Shown: positions 49,081 through 57,271 of the stretch, piece after piece
How positions within the stretch are numbered: the first letter of the stretch is position 1
Layout: every line of letters begins with the position of its first letter
From: Latescibacteria bacterium UBA6620
GTDB taxonomy: Bacteria > Latescibacterota > UBA2968
DNA length: 57,271 nucleotides
Assembly: GCA_002433075.1 (NCBI GenBank)
Contig: DJHM01000060.1
Span: forward strand, 1 to 57,271
Reading direction: 5' to 3'
Notes under the pieces: generated by a model
What the model was told of the DNA's origin: nothing
What the model saw: the letters and a program-made list of their open reading frames with translations, nothing else
Databases searched by the model: none
Program-made: the position numbers and the translations under genes

Positions 49081-52000
49081 TTACTCTCCGATGAGAAAGA
49101 TGACGTCCTTCGCGCTTGTCTGTTCGGAGTTCAGATCTGTAACGGTCACGGTCAGTTCGTAGCGCCCCTCTTTGGATTCTCCGGGGTCGATTTCGAGATA
49201 GTTGTGCTCGTCCGGTTCCGTGCCCGAGCGCTCGTAGGAGATCGTGACCACCGACTTTTCCACGATGCCGAGGAGACGCCCGAGAGCGCGCAGGACCCTG
49301 ATCCCGCTGAGCTTTCCTTCCTTGGCCGAGATGCGGTAATCAACACGATAGTTCGTCTGGCCGAATTCGTCCGGCTGCAGGGCGTAGACTTCGTAGTAGA
49401 CGATGACGGGCTGCCCAAGCTTGAACGTTCTGGAGGGCAGGGAAACGACGCGTAAGCCGCCCTTGGTCACAACGGTCGAGTCCTGTTCGACGTGCCCGGC
49501 CAGTTCGATGTCGCTCATCGAGAGTTCCGGCTGGTCGTAGGCTTCCACGACGAGTTCCTGCGTGTAGCCGCTCTGCCGATGCGTCTGCGGGTGATTAATC
49601 TGCAGGCCCAGATAGTACTTCCCGGGTGGAACCTGTAGCGCGAGTTCGTCGATCGCCAGGGTCCCTGCCTCCACATCCAGATCGGCCACCTCGAAGCCGA
49701 GTGGAACGACGCGACGGTAAATTGGCGTCCACGTGCTGTCGAACAACGCCACTCCGCGCTCGAACGTTTCCCCGCCACCGGCCATCACCTCCTGGAGAGG
49801 GACCCCCAGATAGACCTCGAGGCGTGAACGGTCGGGAGTGCCTCTGAAGTCGGCGGTCGTGAAATGGAATTCGAGGGTCTTGCCTGGCGGGCGATAGCGA
49901 TCGGGTTGGGCGCTGGCGGCTCGTGCGACGACAATTTCTGGACGACGTTCGTTCCAGGTAAGCTGGTTGAAGTCGGAAATCTTGCGTCCGATGGTCAGAT
50001 CGGGATAGTCGTAGAATTGCTCGTTCGCCATCGAGGTGAAGACGACTTCGATGCCGCCGGCCACATCGGGGTAGATCCAGTACTCCCACGGCGTCGTGCT
50101 ATCGATCGGGAACAACGGAATGCCCCGGATCAGGAAATCCCGTGACCGGCTCCGGTAAGTTGCTTCCTCAGTCCCGCGGACGTACTGGGGGTCTTCATCC
50201 TGGTCCGAGATGAAGTACGCGCGGTTCGGATTCATTTCGAAATCGATCGACTCGAAGTCGGAACCGTCGACCTTCTGCCCGTACTCCCCGATGATCTCCG
50301 TATCGCGCGTGGAGGTTCGATAGCGTCCGGCTCGCTCGATGATTTCCTGTCGCGCTTCGGGGCTGAGCGTGTTCTGGAGTCGATCCTTCACGCGTACGAC
50401 GTGTTTGTCCGTCTCGAATCGCTTGTCCCCGCTCTTGCCGACGTGGGCCGGTTCGCCATATCGAATGTAGACGTCGCCACGCCGGTCCCATTTGACACCG
50501 TCGTTCGAATAGTGGCGCAGCGCGTAGACGACTCGACGATAATGCTCGACAAGCCGTTCGTTGCCGGGGGTTGCTGGAGTGGGATCTCGTTTCTGCCAGA
50601 AGGCGCGGACAAAGGCGGGCCGGTCCTCCTCGTCGAGCGCGTTGTAGGTGGTGACCTCGTCAGGTCCTGCAAGGAGGGAGATATCCTCCACGCGCATTCG
50701 GGCTTCCTCATCGAGCGTCAGGATTTCTTCAGCGACGAGCGCTTGCGCCTTGCCGGTTTCCCCTGTGTTGAGGTAGGCGTCGAGGAGGGGGTGCGTGCAG
50801 ACTTCGCGGAAGTCCGGCCGTGCTTCCATCAGGTTGCGCCAGACGACGGTGGCTGTGTCGATCCGGCCCTGTTTGAATAGGACCCGGCCGAGGTCGAACA
50901 GGGCCCACGCGTGGAGAGGGTTGACCTCGACCTGACGCTTGTGCGCGGCCACGCTTTCCTCCAGGCGGTTGTGGCGTTCGTAGAGTCGGCCGGCGATATA
51001 GTGAAGCGCCGGGTGCAGACTGTCGTGCTGAAGGGCGGTTCGAATCCTGCCCAGCTCCTCTTCATCGTTTCCTTTTCCACGAATGAACAGGGCGAGCTCC
51101 TGGTTGATCAGGGGGGCGACCCAGCCGGGGCGCAGTCGGGCGGCCGTCTGGAACCGCTCCGCCGCTTCGCTCCAGTCCTTACGACCGATCTGGGCAATGC
51201 CCCGGGCGTTGTAGGCGTCGGCAAACTCCGAGTTTATTTTAAACGCCTTCTGCGCGTAGATCTCACCTTCGGAGAGCAGGCCGACCTCGAGTGCGAGCAA
51301 GGCGTCGGCCGTCAGGGCAAATGGATCGTCCTCGTTTTCGTCGAGTACGAAGTCCAGAATTTCTCGGCTGGCGACGACCCCCAGCGTGTCACCCTCCGGA
51401 ATGCGCTCCGCGAAGGTCTTGTCGACACGTTTCCGCAGGTTCTTTACGTGGCCGAGCTCGCGGATGGTGGGGAGCGACACCTCGTGGCTATAGAAGCCGG
51501 TTAGGAGGGCGACGTAGGCCTGGGCGAACAAAGGCTGTCGCTCGAGCCAATGACCATACAGAAATCGTGCGCGATCGGGTGCGTCCAGCCCGGCGTATCG
51601 AGAGGCCGCGTCGGATGTGGAGAATTCTTGAAGGATGCGCTGGCCGAGGGCCTGCATCGGTTCTGTGAAGGCTTCCGAAACCTCGCCCGCCGGGCCATCG
51701 ATTCGGAAGTCCCGCTCCGTTGATGCGCTATGGGAGCCGGCCTTCACTTCGACGCGGAGCGTATACAGGTCGGGGGGCAGGTAGCGAAGGGCGGCACCCT
51801 CGATAAATCGGGCTCGATCCCGGTAGGTGGGGAACGCCCGTTCGTGTGTGAAGACCGCGTTGCCAAAGCGATCGAGGACGAGGAATCGAACGGTGTGGGC
51901 GAGCTGGCCGATCTCGTAGAGTTCGACATACCAACGCAGGGACTCGCCCGCGGGCACGATCCTCGAGGGCAGCGGTAGCAGAACCTGCTCGTTCTTCTTG

Positions 52001-52566
52001 AGGAGGTCGGGCTCGGGCCCCGGGTTGTGAGGGTTCACTTCACGGACGAAGAAGAGATCACTCGTCGTGAGCTTGCCGGTGGAGAACTCCGGGACCGAGA
52101 CATTGAACTCGGATCCGGCCGATCGTCCATTACCGACAGCTTCGATTTCCAGCTTGGCGATGTAGTCGCCCGGGTCGAGGCGGAAACGGGCAATTTCGTC
52201 GATCTGTTCCGGGATGTTCGCGTCGGCCGGGAAAACGACGCGTCGTTCGCCCTCGATGTTCCGGACCAGATCGCCCTCGCTGTCGTAAAGCATCAAATGG
52301 GGTCGATAACGCGCGACTCGCAGGCTGTCGTTTTCAGATTCGAAGACAAGGTCCCTGGACTGAATCCGGAGTGAGACCTCCTCGTAGGGAGCACCGTCGC
52401 CCCCGAAACTGTGGACGTCGACGACGAGCCCCAGGTCGCCCTGAGCAGGCTGGGGGAGTGGGCGCTCGCCGGCGAACGCAGGTTGAACCACGACTAGGAG
52501 GTTGGCGAGGGCGACGATCGTGATCAGATCGGTTATGCGAGGGAAACTCTGTGGTAGAAGCATCAT
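49081..52566 (-). CDS. GWxTD-domain-like TPR protein, exported
   Basis: An 1161-residue protein with a signal peptide (VALANLLVVVQPAFAGE). Beta-rich domains fill about 30-290. TPR repeats lie at about 350-620 (AYNARGIAQIGRKDWSEAAE, HYIAGRLYERHNRLEESVAA, WALFDLGRVLFKQGRIDTAT). A GWxTD-like domain follows (about 650-860), but the signature is degenerate: GVKWDRRGDVYIRYGEPAHV has Lys-Trp-Asp-Arg in place of Gly-Trp-x-Thr-Asp. The C-terminal 250 residues are beta-rich. Such proteins occur in FCB and acidobacterial genomes with no proven function. It is transcribed alone and ends at a terminator. Confidence 0.78.
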   Translation of the reverse strand: MMLLPQSFPRITDLITIVALANLLVVVQPAFAGERPLPQPAQGDLGLVVDVHSFGGDGAPYEEVSLRIQSRDLVFESENDSLRVARYRPHLMLYDSEGDLVRNIEGERRVVFPADANIPEQIDEIARFRLDPGDYIAKLEIEAVGNGRSAGSEFNVSVPEFSTGKLTTSDLFFVREVNPHNPGPEPDLLKKNEQVLLPLPSRIVPAGESLRWYVELYEIGQLAHTVRFLVLDRFGNAVFTHERAFPTYRDRARFIEGAALRYLPPDLYTLRVEVKAGSHSASTERDFRIDGPAGEVSEAFTEPMQALGQRILQEFSTSDAASRYAGLDAPDRARFLYGHWLERQPLFAQAYVALLTGFYSHEVSLPTIRELGHVKNLRKRVDKTFAERIPEGDTLGVVASREILDFVLDENEDDPFALTADALLALEVGLLSEGEIYAQKAFKINSEFADAYNARGIAQIGRKDWSEAAERFQTAARLRPGWVAPLINQELALFIRGKGNDEEELGRIRTALQHDSLHPALHYIAGRLYERHNRLEESVAAHKRQVEVNPLHAWALFDLGRVLFKQGRIDTATVVWRNLMEARPDFREVCTHPLLDAYLNTGETGKAQALVAEEILTLDEEARMRVEDISLLAGPDEVTTYNALDEEDRPAFVRAFWQKRDPTPATPGNERLVEHYRRVVYALRHYSNDGVKWDRRGDVYIRYGEPAHVGKSGDKRFETDKHVVRVKDRLQNTLSPEARQEIIERAGRYRTSTRDTEIIGEYGQKVDGSDFESIDFEMNPNRAYFISDQDEDPQYVRGTEEATYRSRSRDFLIRGIPLFPIDSTTPWEYWIYPDVAGGIEVVFTSMANEQFYDYPDLTIGRKISDFNQLTWNERRPEIVVARAASAQPDRYRPPGKTLEFHFTTADFRGTPDRSRLEVYLGVPLQEVMAGGGETFERGVALFDSTWTPIYRRVVPLGFEVADLDVEAGTLAIDELALQVPPGKYYLGLQINHPQTHRQSGYTQELVVEAYDQPELSMSDIELAGHVEQDSTVVTKGGLRVVSLPSRTFKLGQPVIVYYEVYALQPDEFGQTNYRVDYRISAKEGKLSGIRVLRALGRLLGIVEKSVVTISYERSGTEPDEHNYLEIDPGESKEGRYELTVTVTDLNSEQTSAKDVIFLIGE

Positions 52567-52860
52567 CTCTTATCGATCCGGCGTGTCAGGTGGAGGTGGC
52601 AACCCGGGAAATCTAACAAGAAACCCGGCGAAGGGCTCGCGACCTGCTACAAGAGGCCCTCCAAGCCCTATTTCACTTTAACCCTCGGAAAGCGCTCGGG
52701 TTGCAGTCAAGTCTGATCTTGTGAGTGCTTGACGTTCCTGCGACCCGCCGTATAGATGCTGGATGCAGCCGCTGGGAGCGTCGTCAGATCCAGGTCGGAG
52801 GTCCAAGTGTTTGTGTACGGCCTCGGGGAGAGAGGCACCTAGCAACCGGGCTGCCGATCG
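52567..52860. other. 294-base intergenic region without a recognisable gene
   Basis: The gap between the start of the GWxTD-like gene and the end of the dehydrogenase gene holds a plus-strand promoter-like pair (52729-52756) but no convincing coding frame. A short hairpin, GCCTC with GAGGC, occurs near 52820-52840. Confidence 0.5.
52729..52756 (+). promoter_or_regulatory. Orphan promoter-like pair on the plus strand
   Basis: TTGACG and TATAGA are separated by 16 bases. No plus-strand gene follows, so a transcript would run antisense into the dehydrogenase gene from its 3' end. Confidence 0.4.
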
Positions 52861-53907
52861 CTACTCCCCCTTCACCGCGATCTTTATGGCGTCTTTGCCA
52901 TCGAGTCGGTAGCCGTTGTGCAGGGCATTGAACCCTTCAGCGACCCGGTCGATAGGAATGACGTGGCTGACAAGATCCTGGATTGGGAACTCCTGCTTCT
53001 CCAGGACGGGCATCGCGCGAACGAAGTGTTCGGCGTTGCTCGCCCAGACGGCTTCCAGTCTAAGATTCTTCCGCATAAACATCGTGTTGGGATTGCACTG
53101 GAACGTCCCGACGTCCACGAAGTGCCCCATCTCCACGTAGGTCCCGTCCTTGGCAAGGTAGTCGAGGCCTTCGGGAATCGCGCCGAGGAACCCGGCGCAT
53201 TCGAACACAACGTTCGCGCCCTGGCCTCGAGGCGTGTGGTCCCGAACCAGCTGGGCACGATCTTCAGGGTCAGATACGTCCGCGATGTCGATCGTCAGGT
53301 CGGCGCCCAGTCGCTTTCCAAGCTCGAGTCGTCCTGGAGGCCCACCCACAAGGATCAGGCGACCCGCCCCACTGATCTTCGCACACACGAGCGTGAGGAG
53401 GCCGATCGCACCCGAGCCCTGTACGACGACGGTATCCCCGAATTTCAAGCCGGAGCGCATTACACCGTGGACACCGATGGTGAATGGTTCCGTCATCACC
53501 GCGGCTTCAGGGAGCATCTCCGTCTTGAAGAAAACCGTGTCGGGATTCCAGAGGTAGAGATACTCGCCGAATCCACCACGAAGGTAAGGCTTCTCTTCGG
53601 CCTGAATGAACCCGTAGGCGCCGTTGTTCGTGCCGGGAACGACTACGACACGGTCACCCTCGGCTACGGACTGGCCGAGATGATCGGTCTTTACGTTGGC
53701 TCCCAGCTTGTCGATGATGCCGACGTTTTCGTGGCCGAGGATAATCTCGCCAGAGAGCCGCTGGTGTTCCCAGTTGTGCAGGTCGGTTCCACATATGCCG
53801 CCCAGTTCCTGTTTGAGGAGGAGGGTGTCCGGCGTGATCTCCGGGATTTCATACTCTCTGATCTCGAATCGCTCCCCCGTCATTACAGCTGCTTTTGCGG
53901 TGGCCAT
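52861..53907 (-). CDS. Medium-chain zinc-type dehydrogenase
   Basis: A 348-residue MDR alcohol/polyol dehydrogenase-like protein. The catalytic zinc site is in GGICGTDLHNWEH and ILGHENVGIIDKLG. The Rossmann part has VVQGSGAIGLLTLVCAKISG. The four-cysteine structural-zinc lobe usually found after the catalytic His-Glu is absent: VVVPGTNNGAYGFIQAEEKP has no Cys. It lies 24 bases after gmd in the same direction. The substrate may be a sugar or polyol, which is inferred from its neighbours. Confidence 0.85.
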   Translation of the reverse strand: MATAKAAVMTGERFEIREYEIPEITPDTLLLKQELGGICGTDLHNWEHQRLSGEIILGHENVGIIDKLGANVKTDHLGQSVAEGDRVVVVPGTNNGAYGFIQAEEKPYLRGGFGEYLYLWNPDTVFFKTEMLPEAAVMTEPFTIGVHGVMRSGLKFGDTVVVQGSGAIGLLTLVCAKISGAGRLILVGGPPGRLELGKRLGADLTIDIADVSDPEDRAQLVRDHTPRGQGANVVFECAGFLGAIPEGLDYLAKDGTYVEMGHFVDVGTFQCNPNTMFMRKNLRLEAVWASNAEHFVRAMPVLEKQEFPIQDLVSHVIPIDRVAEGFNALHNGYRLDGKDAIKIAVKGE

Positions 53908-53931
53908 CGGGCTGCTCCTTGCTGTTCACGT

Positions 53932-54918
53932 TTACAGATTCCGGCCTTGCTTGAAGTATTCAATGTCGGCATCGACCATCTCTCGAATCAAGCCCTCGAA
54001 GGTCGTCTGCTTTTCCCAGCCCAGGATCTTCCGGGCCTTCGAGGCATCTCCGATCAGGAGATCGACTTCGGCCGGGCGGAGAAATCGTTCATCGACACGA
54101 ACGAATTCCTGCCAGTCCAGGTCTGCGTGGGCGAACGCGAGTTCGCACAATTCGCGGATCGAGTGGGTTTCACCCGTGGCGACGACGTAGTCGTCCGGTT
54201 CGTCCTGCTGAAGCATCATATGCATCGCCTGGACATAGTCGCGGGAGTGTCCCCAGTCCCGCTTGCTGTCAAGTTTTCCGATGGCCACGTGATCGGTCAT
54301 CCCCAGTTTGATGCGCGCCACGTGCGAGGTGATCTTGCGCGTGACGAACTCGAATCCGCGTCGTGGCGATTCGTGGTTGAAGAGAATGCCGGACGAGGCG
54401 TGCATCTCGTAGGCCTCTCGATAGTTTCGGGTCAAATCATAGCCGGCGACCTTCGAGATGCCGTAAGGTGAACGGGGATGGAAACGCGTCGTTTCTTTCT
54501 GTGGGACCTCCTGGACTTTTCCGAACATCTCGCTCGAGCCTGCGAAGTAGAAGCGGCACTCGGGCTGAAGATCGTGGAGGGCGGCGAGGATAAAGTGGGT
54601 GCCGTTGATGTTCGTGTTGAGCGTCGAGAAGGCATCCTGGAACGAGGTCGCAACAAAACTCTGAGCGGCCAGGTGGTAGCATTCCTCCGGCTCGACTTTC
54701 TTTACGACGCTGTAGATGCTCGGAAAGCTCTCCATCGAGGCGGGATGGAGCACGAGGTCGTCCTCGATATGCGTGATGCGGGAGAGATGGTGCTGGGGCG
54801 CTTCGATCGCCACGCGCCGAATGATCCCGTGGACTTCATACCCCTTCCCAAGCAGGAGTTCGCTCAGGTAAGAACCATCCTGCCCCGTAATCCCTGTGAT
54901 CAGTGCTTTTCGAGCCAT
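53932..54918 (-). CDS. gmd: GDP-mannose 4,6-dehydratase
   Basis: A 328-residue extended SDR enzyme converting GDP-mannose to GDP-4-keto-6-deoxymannose. The NADP-binding motif is ALITGITGQDGSYLSELLLG (residues 5-24). The catalytic motif is YGISKVAGYDLTRNYREAY, with Tyr-x3-Lys. SGILFNHESPRRGFEFVTRK and GKLDSKRDWGHSRDYVQAMH are diagnostic of Gmd. No GDP-fucose synthase or rhamnose reductase gene is in view. It lies between the nucleotidyltransferase and the dehydrogenase. Confidence 0.93.
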   Translation of the reverse strand: MARKALITGITGQDGSYLSELLLGKGYEVHGIIRRVAIEAPQHHLSRITHIEDDLVLHPASMESFPSIYSVVKKVEPEECYHLAAQSFVATSFQDAFSTLNTNINGTHFILAALHDLQPECRFYFAGSSEMFGKVQEVPQKETTRFHPRSPYGISKVAGYDLTRNYREAYEMHASSGILFNHESPRRGFEFVTRKITSHVARIKLGMTDHVAIGKLDSKRDWGHSRDYVQAMHMMLQQDEPDDYVVATGETHSIRELCELAFAHADLDWQEFVRVDERFLRPAEVDLLIGDASKARKILGWEKQTTFEGLIREMVDADIEYFKQGRNL

Positions 54919-55019
54919 TTCTTAGCCCCCTCCTACGGAGAGCAGAAGGTAAACTTTCGCTCAGAACGTTTCCTGCCTCCTGCCTGCCTCGCCGTAGCCA
55001 CGAAGTGGCGAAGGAGGGC

Positions 55020-56390
55020 CTATCTGTCGTAGATGCGCTGAGGCCAGTCCACGACCTCGATCTCCTGCTTGAGCAGCACGGCCTTGTGTGCGGGTACGTT
55101 GTTCATCAGGACGACGCCTGCGCCGACCATCGCTCCGGGTCCGATGATGCGTCCCGGCATCATCATCGCTCCGACCCCGGTTCGCGCATAGTCGCCGAAC
55201 AGTACACCGCTGAATCCTCTCGCCACCTTGCGCTGTCCGTTGACCTCGACCTCGATCGGGCCATCGTCGAATCGAAGGGTCCCGGTCTGAGTCCCGGCTC
55301 CGATCTCGGCCCCGAGGCCGAAGACGCCTGACAGTTGGATCTGATGTGTGACTCGTCCGCCATCGCACATCGTGCCGCTGAACTCTCCGAGGTAGGTAAT
55401 GCGACAGTCGTCGCCTACGAATCCGCTGACCTTCGCGTAGGGTCCGATCAGACTGTGACTCCCGATTGCGCTGTGTCGGGCGATGTGTGACCCCTCGGCG
55501 ATGTGCGTATGATCGCCGATCCAGGCGGGACCTTCGATGTAGGCATCCCGCTCGATGACCGAGTGTTCGCCCACACTGACCGGGCCGGCTATCCTTGCAT
55601 CCGGGTCTACGCGTGCCGACTCCGCAATCCGGTATTCTGTCAGGTCTCTGCCCGCACGTTCGGCGACGATGTCGCCCACTGTGTCCGGCTCCCAGGGGTA
55701 GTCGATGTCAAGAACCGGGGATGGCGATGGGACGGCCGTGAGAGGGGTCCCGGCGCGGTGGAGAACGCGAATCGCCGCGTGAAGCTCCCGGCCTTCAGGC
55801 GGCGAGATCCCGAACTGGGCACGGAGCACGTCCGGGACGTTTGCCAGAGATGCAAGTGCTTGGTTGTGAAAGATGAAGATGTCTGTAGATGCGCTTCCCG
55901 TTCGACCGCGAGGTTTCCACACCGCGTCGACAAGCCGGCCGTCGGCATCTACGTCGACTCGGACGTTTTCGGAGATCGCATCGACCTGTTGCGTGACCAG
56001 AACGCCGCTCCCCTCAACATTTTCGAAGGCCGACACCAGCGTGGGGAGCACATCATCATCGAACCAGACGTCACCGGGGCAGACCAGGAAGTCGTCGCCG
56101 GCGATGAAGCCGCTGGCGCACGTCACGGCGTGAGCTGTGCCGAGTGGGTCGGGCTGGTCGATGTAGGTGATGGAACAGCCGAAACGATTTCCGTCGCCAA
56201 AGTGGGCGCGGATCGATCTGCCTCGATGACCGATGACGATCCCGATGTCTGTGATGCCACATTGCACGATTCGGGCGACAACCCGCTCGACCGTCGGCCG
56301 GTTGCAGAGCGGGAACATCACTTTGGCGTGGTATTGATTGAACGGGTAAAACCGCTCGCCTTTTCCCGCGGCGAGGATGAGAGCTTTCAT
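55020..56390 (-). CDS. Sugar-1-phosphate nucleotidyltransferase with left-handed beta helix
   Basis: 456 residues. The N-terminal nucleotidyltransferase domain (about 1-230) opens with KALILAAGKGERFYPFNQYH, with CPGDVWFDDDVLP as the metal site. The C-terminal domain (about 260-430) is a hexapeptide left-handed beta helix (ARIAGPVSVGEHSVIERDAY). The layout resembles archaeal-type bifunctional GlmU-like or glucose-1-phosphate thymidylyltransferases. Whether it also acetylates amino sugars is unknown. It starts the run ahead of gmd, so a nucleotide-sugar pathway is likely. Confidence 0.83.
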   Translation of the reverse strand: MKALILAAGKGERFYPFNQYHAKVMFPLCNRPTVERVVARIVQCGITDIGIVIGHRGRSIRAHFGDGNRFGCSITYIDQPDPLGTAHAVTCASGFIAGDDFLVCPGDVWFDDDVLPTLVSAFENVEGSGVLVTQQVDAISENVRVDVDADGRLVDAVWKPRGRTGSASTDIFIFHNQALASLANVPDVLRAQFGISPPEGRELHAAIRVLHRAGTPLTAVPSPSPVLDIDYPWEPDTVGDIVAERAGRDLTEYRIAESARVDPDARIAGPVSVGEHSVIERDAYIEGPAWIGDHTHIAEGSHIARHSAIGSHSLIGPYAKVSGFVGDDCRITYLGEFSGTMCDGGRVTHQIQLSGVFGLGAEIGAGTQTGTLRFDDGPIEVEVNGQRKVARGFSGVLFGDYARTGVGAMMMPGRIIGPGAMVGAGVVLMNNVPAHKAVLLKQEIEVVDWPQRIYDR

Positions 56391-56546
56391 CGAGGTAATT
56401 GCCCGTGAAGTGTTGAACCTGAGCTGTTTCTGTCAGGGCGCCAAGATACCGGAGGGCCCTTCGGCACGCAACGGCTGCTTGCGTTTTCCTCCATTCGAGG
56501 CGGCCTGTTGGGCGCCTTGCGGGGGTTCGGGCCGTCGTCGATCTTG

Positions 56547-57251
56547 ATGCGTATGTCAACTTCCGACAGAGTCGTACTCCTGCGAACGACCCACCTGTTC
56601 GAGTCCGCACCCGAATCTCTCGTTCGAAGGACAGCCACGCAGATGTTCGAGCAGCGATTCCGTGCCGGAGAATATCTGATCCGGGACGGCGAAGCCGGCG
56701 AGTCCGCTTTTATCGTCGCGGAGGGCGTCCTTCGGCTCGAGAAGGACGGCGTCCACCTGCTTTCTCGCGGCCCCGGCACGTGCGTCGGTGAGTTCGCTCT
56801 GATTGACGAGGCCCCTCGCAGTCTGGACTGCGTCGCCGAAACGGAGATGCTTCTGCACGCGTGGAAGCGGGGAGAGTTCCAGGCTGAGTTGAGGGAGGAT
56901 CCCGAAATCGCGAGCGGACTCTTCAGGATTCTTCTCGATAAGCTTCGTGAGGACATGGATAGTCAGGCAGAACGGGCAAAAGAGTTGCAGGAAGCAAACC
57001 TGCTGCTTGAACGAGAGAACAGAAAACTCAGAATTTCTGTCTCCCCAACGCCCGACCCCGTATTTGAGAGCGATAATATGGCCCGGCTTTTTGACGATGT
57101 GGGCCGCATCGCACCAACGCCAAGTACGTTCCTCATTCGGGGGGAGACCGGTGTCGGCAAGGAAGTCATCGCCGGACGTATTCACGAACAGAGCGCGCAC
57201 GCTGACGGACCCTTCGTGGCCCTCCACTCCGCGGCTCTCCAGTCAGGTTGA
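56547..57251 (+). pseudogene. Cyclic-nucleotide-binding/sigma-54 activator, cut by an insertion sequence
   Basis: About 234 codons remain. The start is uncertain: MRMSTSD at 56547, MSTSD at 56553 or further upstream. A cNMP-binding domain (about 10-125) has AGEYLIRDGEAGESAFIVAE and GTCVGEFALIDEAPRSLDC. A coiled coil (about 130-170) links to a sigma-54 AAA+ domain with Walker A GETGVGKE. The frame is interrupted just after VALHSAALQSG, where NCAALPE and GAFTGA would be expected, by the sequence TGACCTGCCCCC. The central domain and DNA-binding domain are missing. It is transcribed away from the sugar-nucleotide run. Confidence 0.8.
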
Positions 57252-57271
57252 CCTGCCCCCAGTTATGTATC
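57249..57271. mobile_element. Insertion sequence terminal fragment (right window end)
   Basis: The last 23 bases begin TGACCTGCCCCC, the reverse complement of the end of the first 23 bases of the window. The match is perfect over 12 bases and partial beyond. The element body would lie to the right, interrupting the sigma-54 activator gene. Confidence 0.55.

Noticed and set aside
52763..52860. Riboswitch (SAM-like) because of a TAGCAACCGGGC word
   Set aside because: The surrounding conserved core and paired helices of known SAM riboswitches could not be placed, and the downstream gene is on the opposite strand.
1..57271. CRISPR array, tRNA or rRNA genes
   Set aside because: No regularly spaced direct repeats were seen, and the intergenic regions show no tRNA arm motif or rRNA-like sequence.

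Overview
This is a 57 kb piece of a GC-rich bacterial chromosome, mostly housekeeping operons with a surface-protein block in the middle. No rRNA, tRNA, phage or CRISPR was seen. A PorV/PorQ-like outer-membrane protein, a secreted protein with a type IX-like C-terminal tail, a TonB receptor with a carboxypeptidase-regulatory-like domain and a GWxTD-like protein point to a didermal member of the FCB side of the tree. The Gfo/Idh/MocA enzyme, creatininase-family protein, DSD1-type aldolase and DUF6785-type membrane protein fit an uncultivated Latescibacterota- or Planctomycete-like lifestyle. That placement is inference; no marker RNA is present.

Layout. 1-0.5 kb: an insertion-sequence end, a short repeat and two terminators. 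0.5-7.8 kb: lepB with a Gfo/Idh/MocA oxidoreductase, then an accessory stretch holding three damaged genes (an aldolase with two nonsense codons, a receiver domain with one, and a nitrilase-like gene without its catalytic core), plus a creatininase-family protein, an FGE-fold protein, an acetyltransferase, a glyoxalase and a small HTH protein. 8-11 kb: a CNNM/CBS membrane protein and an unusual RelA/SpoT homologue. 11-19 kb (minus): mutS, a SPOR protein, an unknown protein, an acetyltransferase and mtaB, then rpsA. 19-28 kb (minus): a TPR protein, efp, accB, accC, gcvH, an HNH protein, trpS, scpA, scpB, rluB-like, cmk and plsC. 28-36.6 kb (plus): a small unknown protein, bioB, mnmG, a SirB1-like protein, smpB, an amidase, a DnaC-like ATPase, rph and rdgB. 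36.7-52.6 kb (minus): a lytic transglycosylase, an SDR remnant, the TonB receptor / tail protein / PorV-like set, a DUF6785-type membrane protein and a GWxTD-like protein. 52.9-56.4 kb (minus): a sugar nucleotidyltransferase, gmd and a medium-chain dehydrogenase. 56.5 kb to the end: a CRP/sigma-54 regulator cut off by a second insertion-sequence end.

How the genes work together. The 28-19 kb block links translation (efp, trpS), the biotin carboxylase half of acetyl-CoA carboxylase, chromosome condensation (scpAB) and phospholipid synthesis (plsC). The 28.7-36.6 kb block links biotin synthesis, tRNA modification, trans-translation, cell-wall splitting and RNA/nucleotide quality control. The receptor/tail-protein/PorV-like set ends at a 15-bp terminator stem and looks like one surface export or uptake unit. 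Both window ends carry the same 12-bp sequence in opposite orientation, so the contig was probably broken at copies of one insertion sequence.
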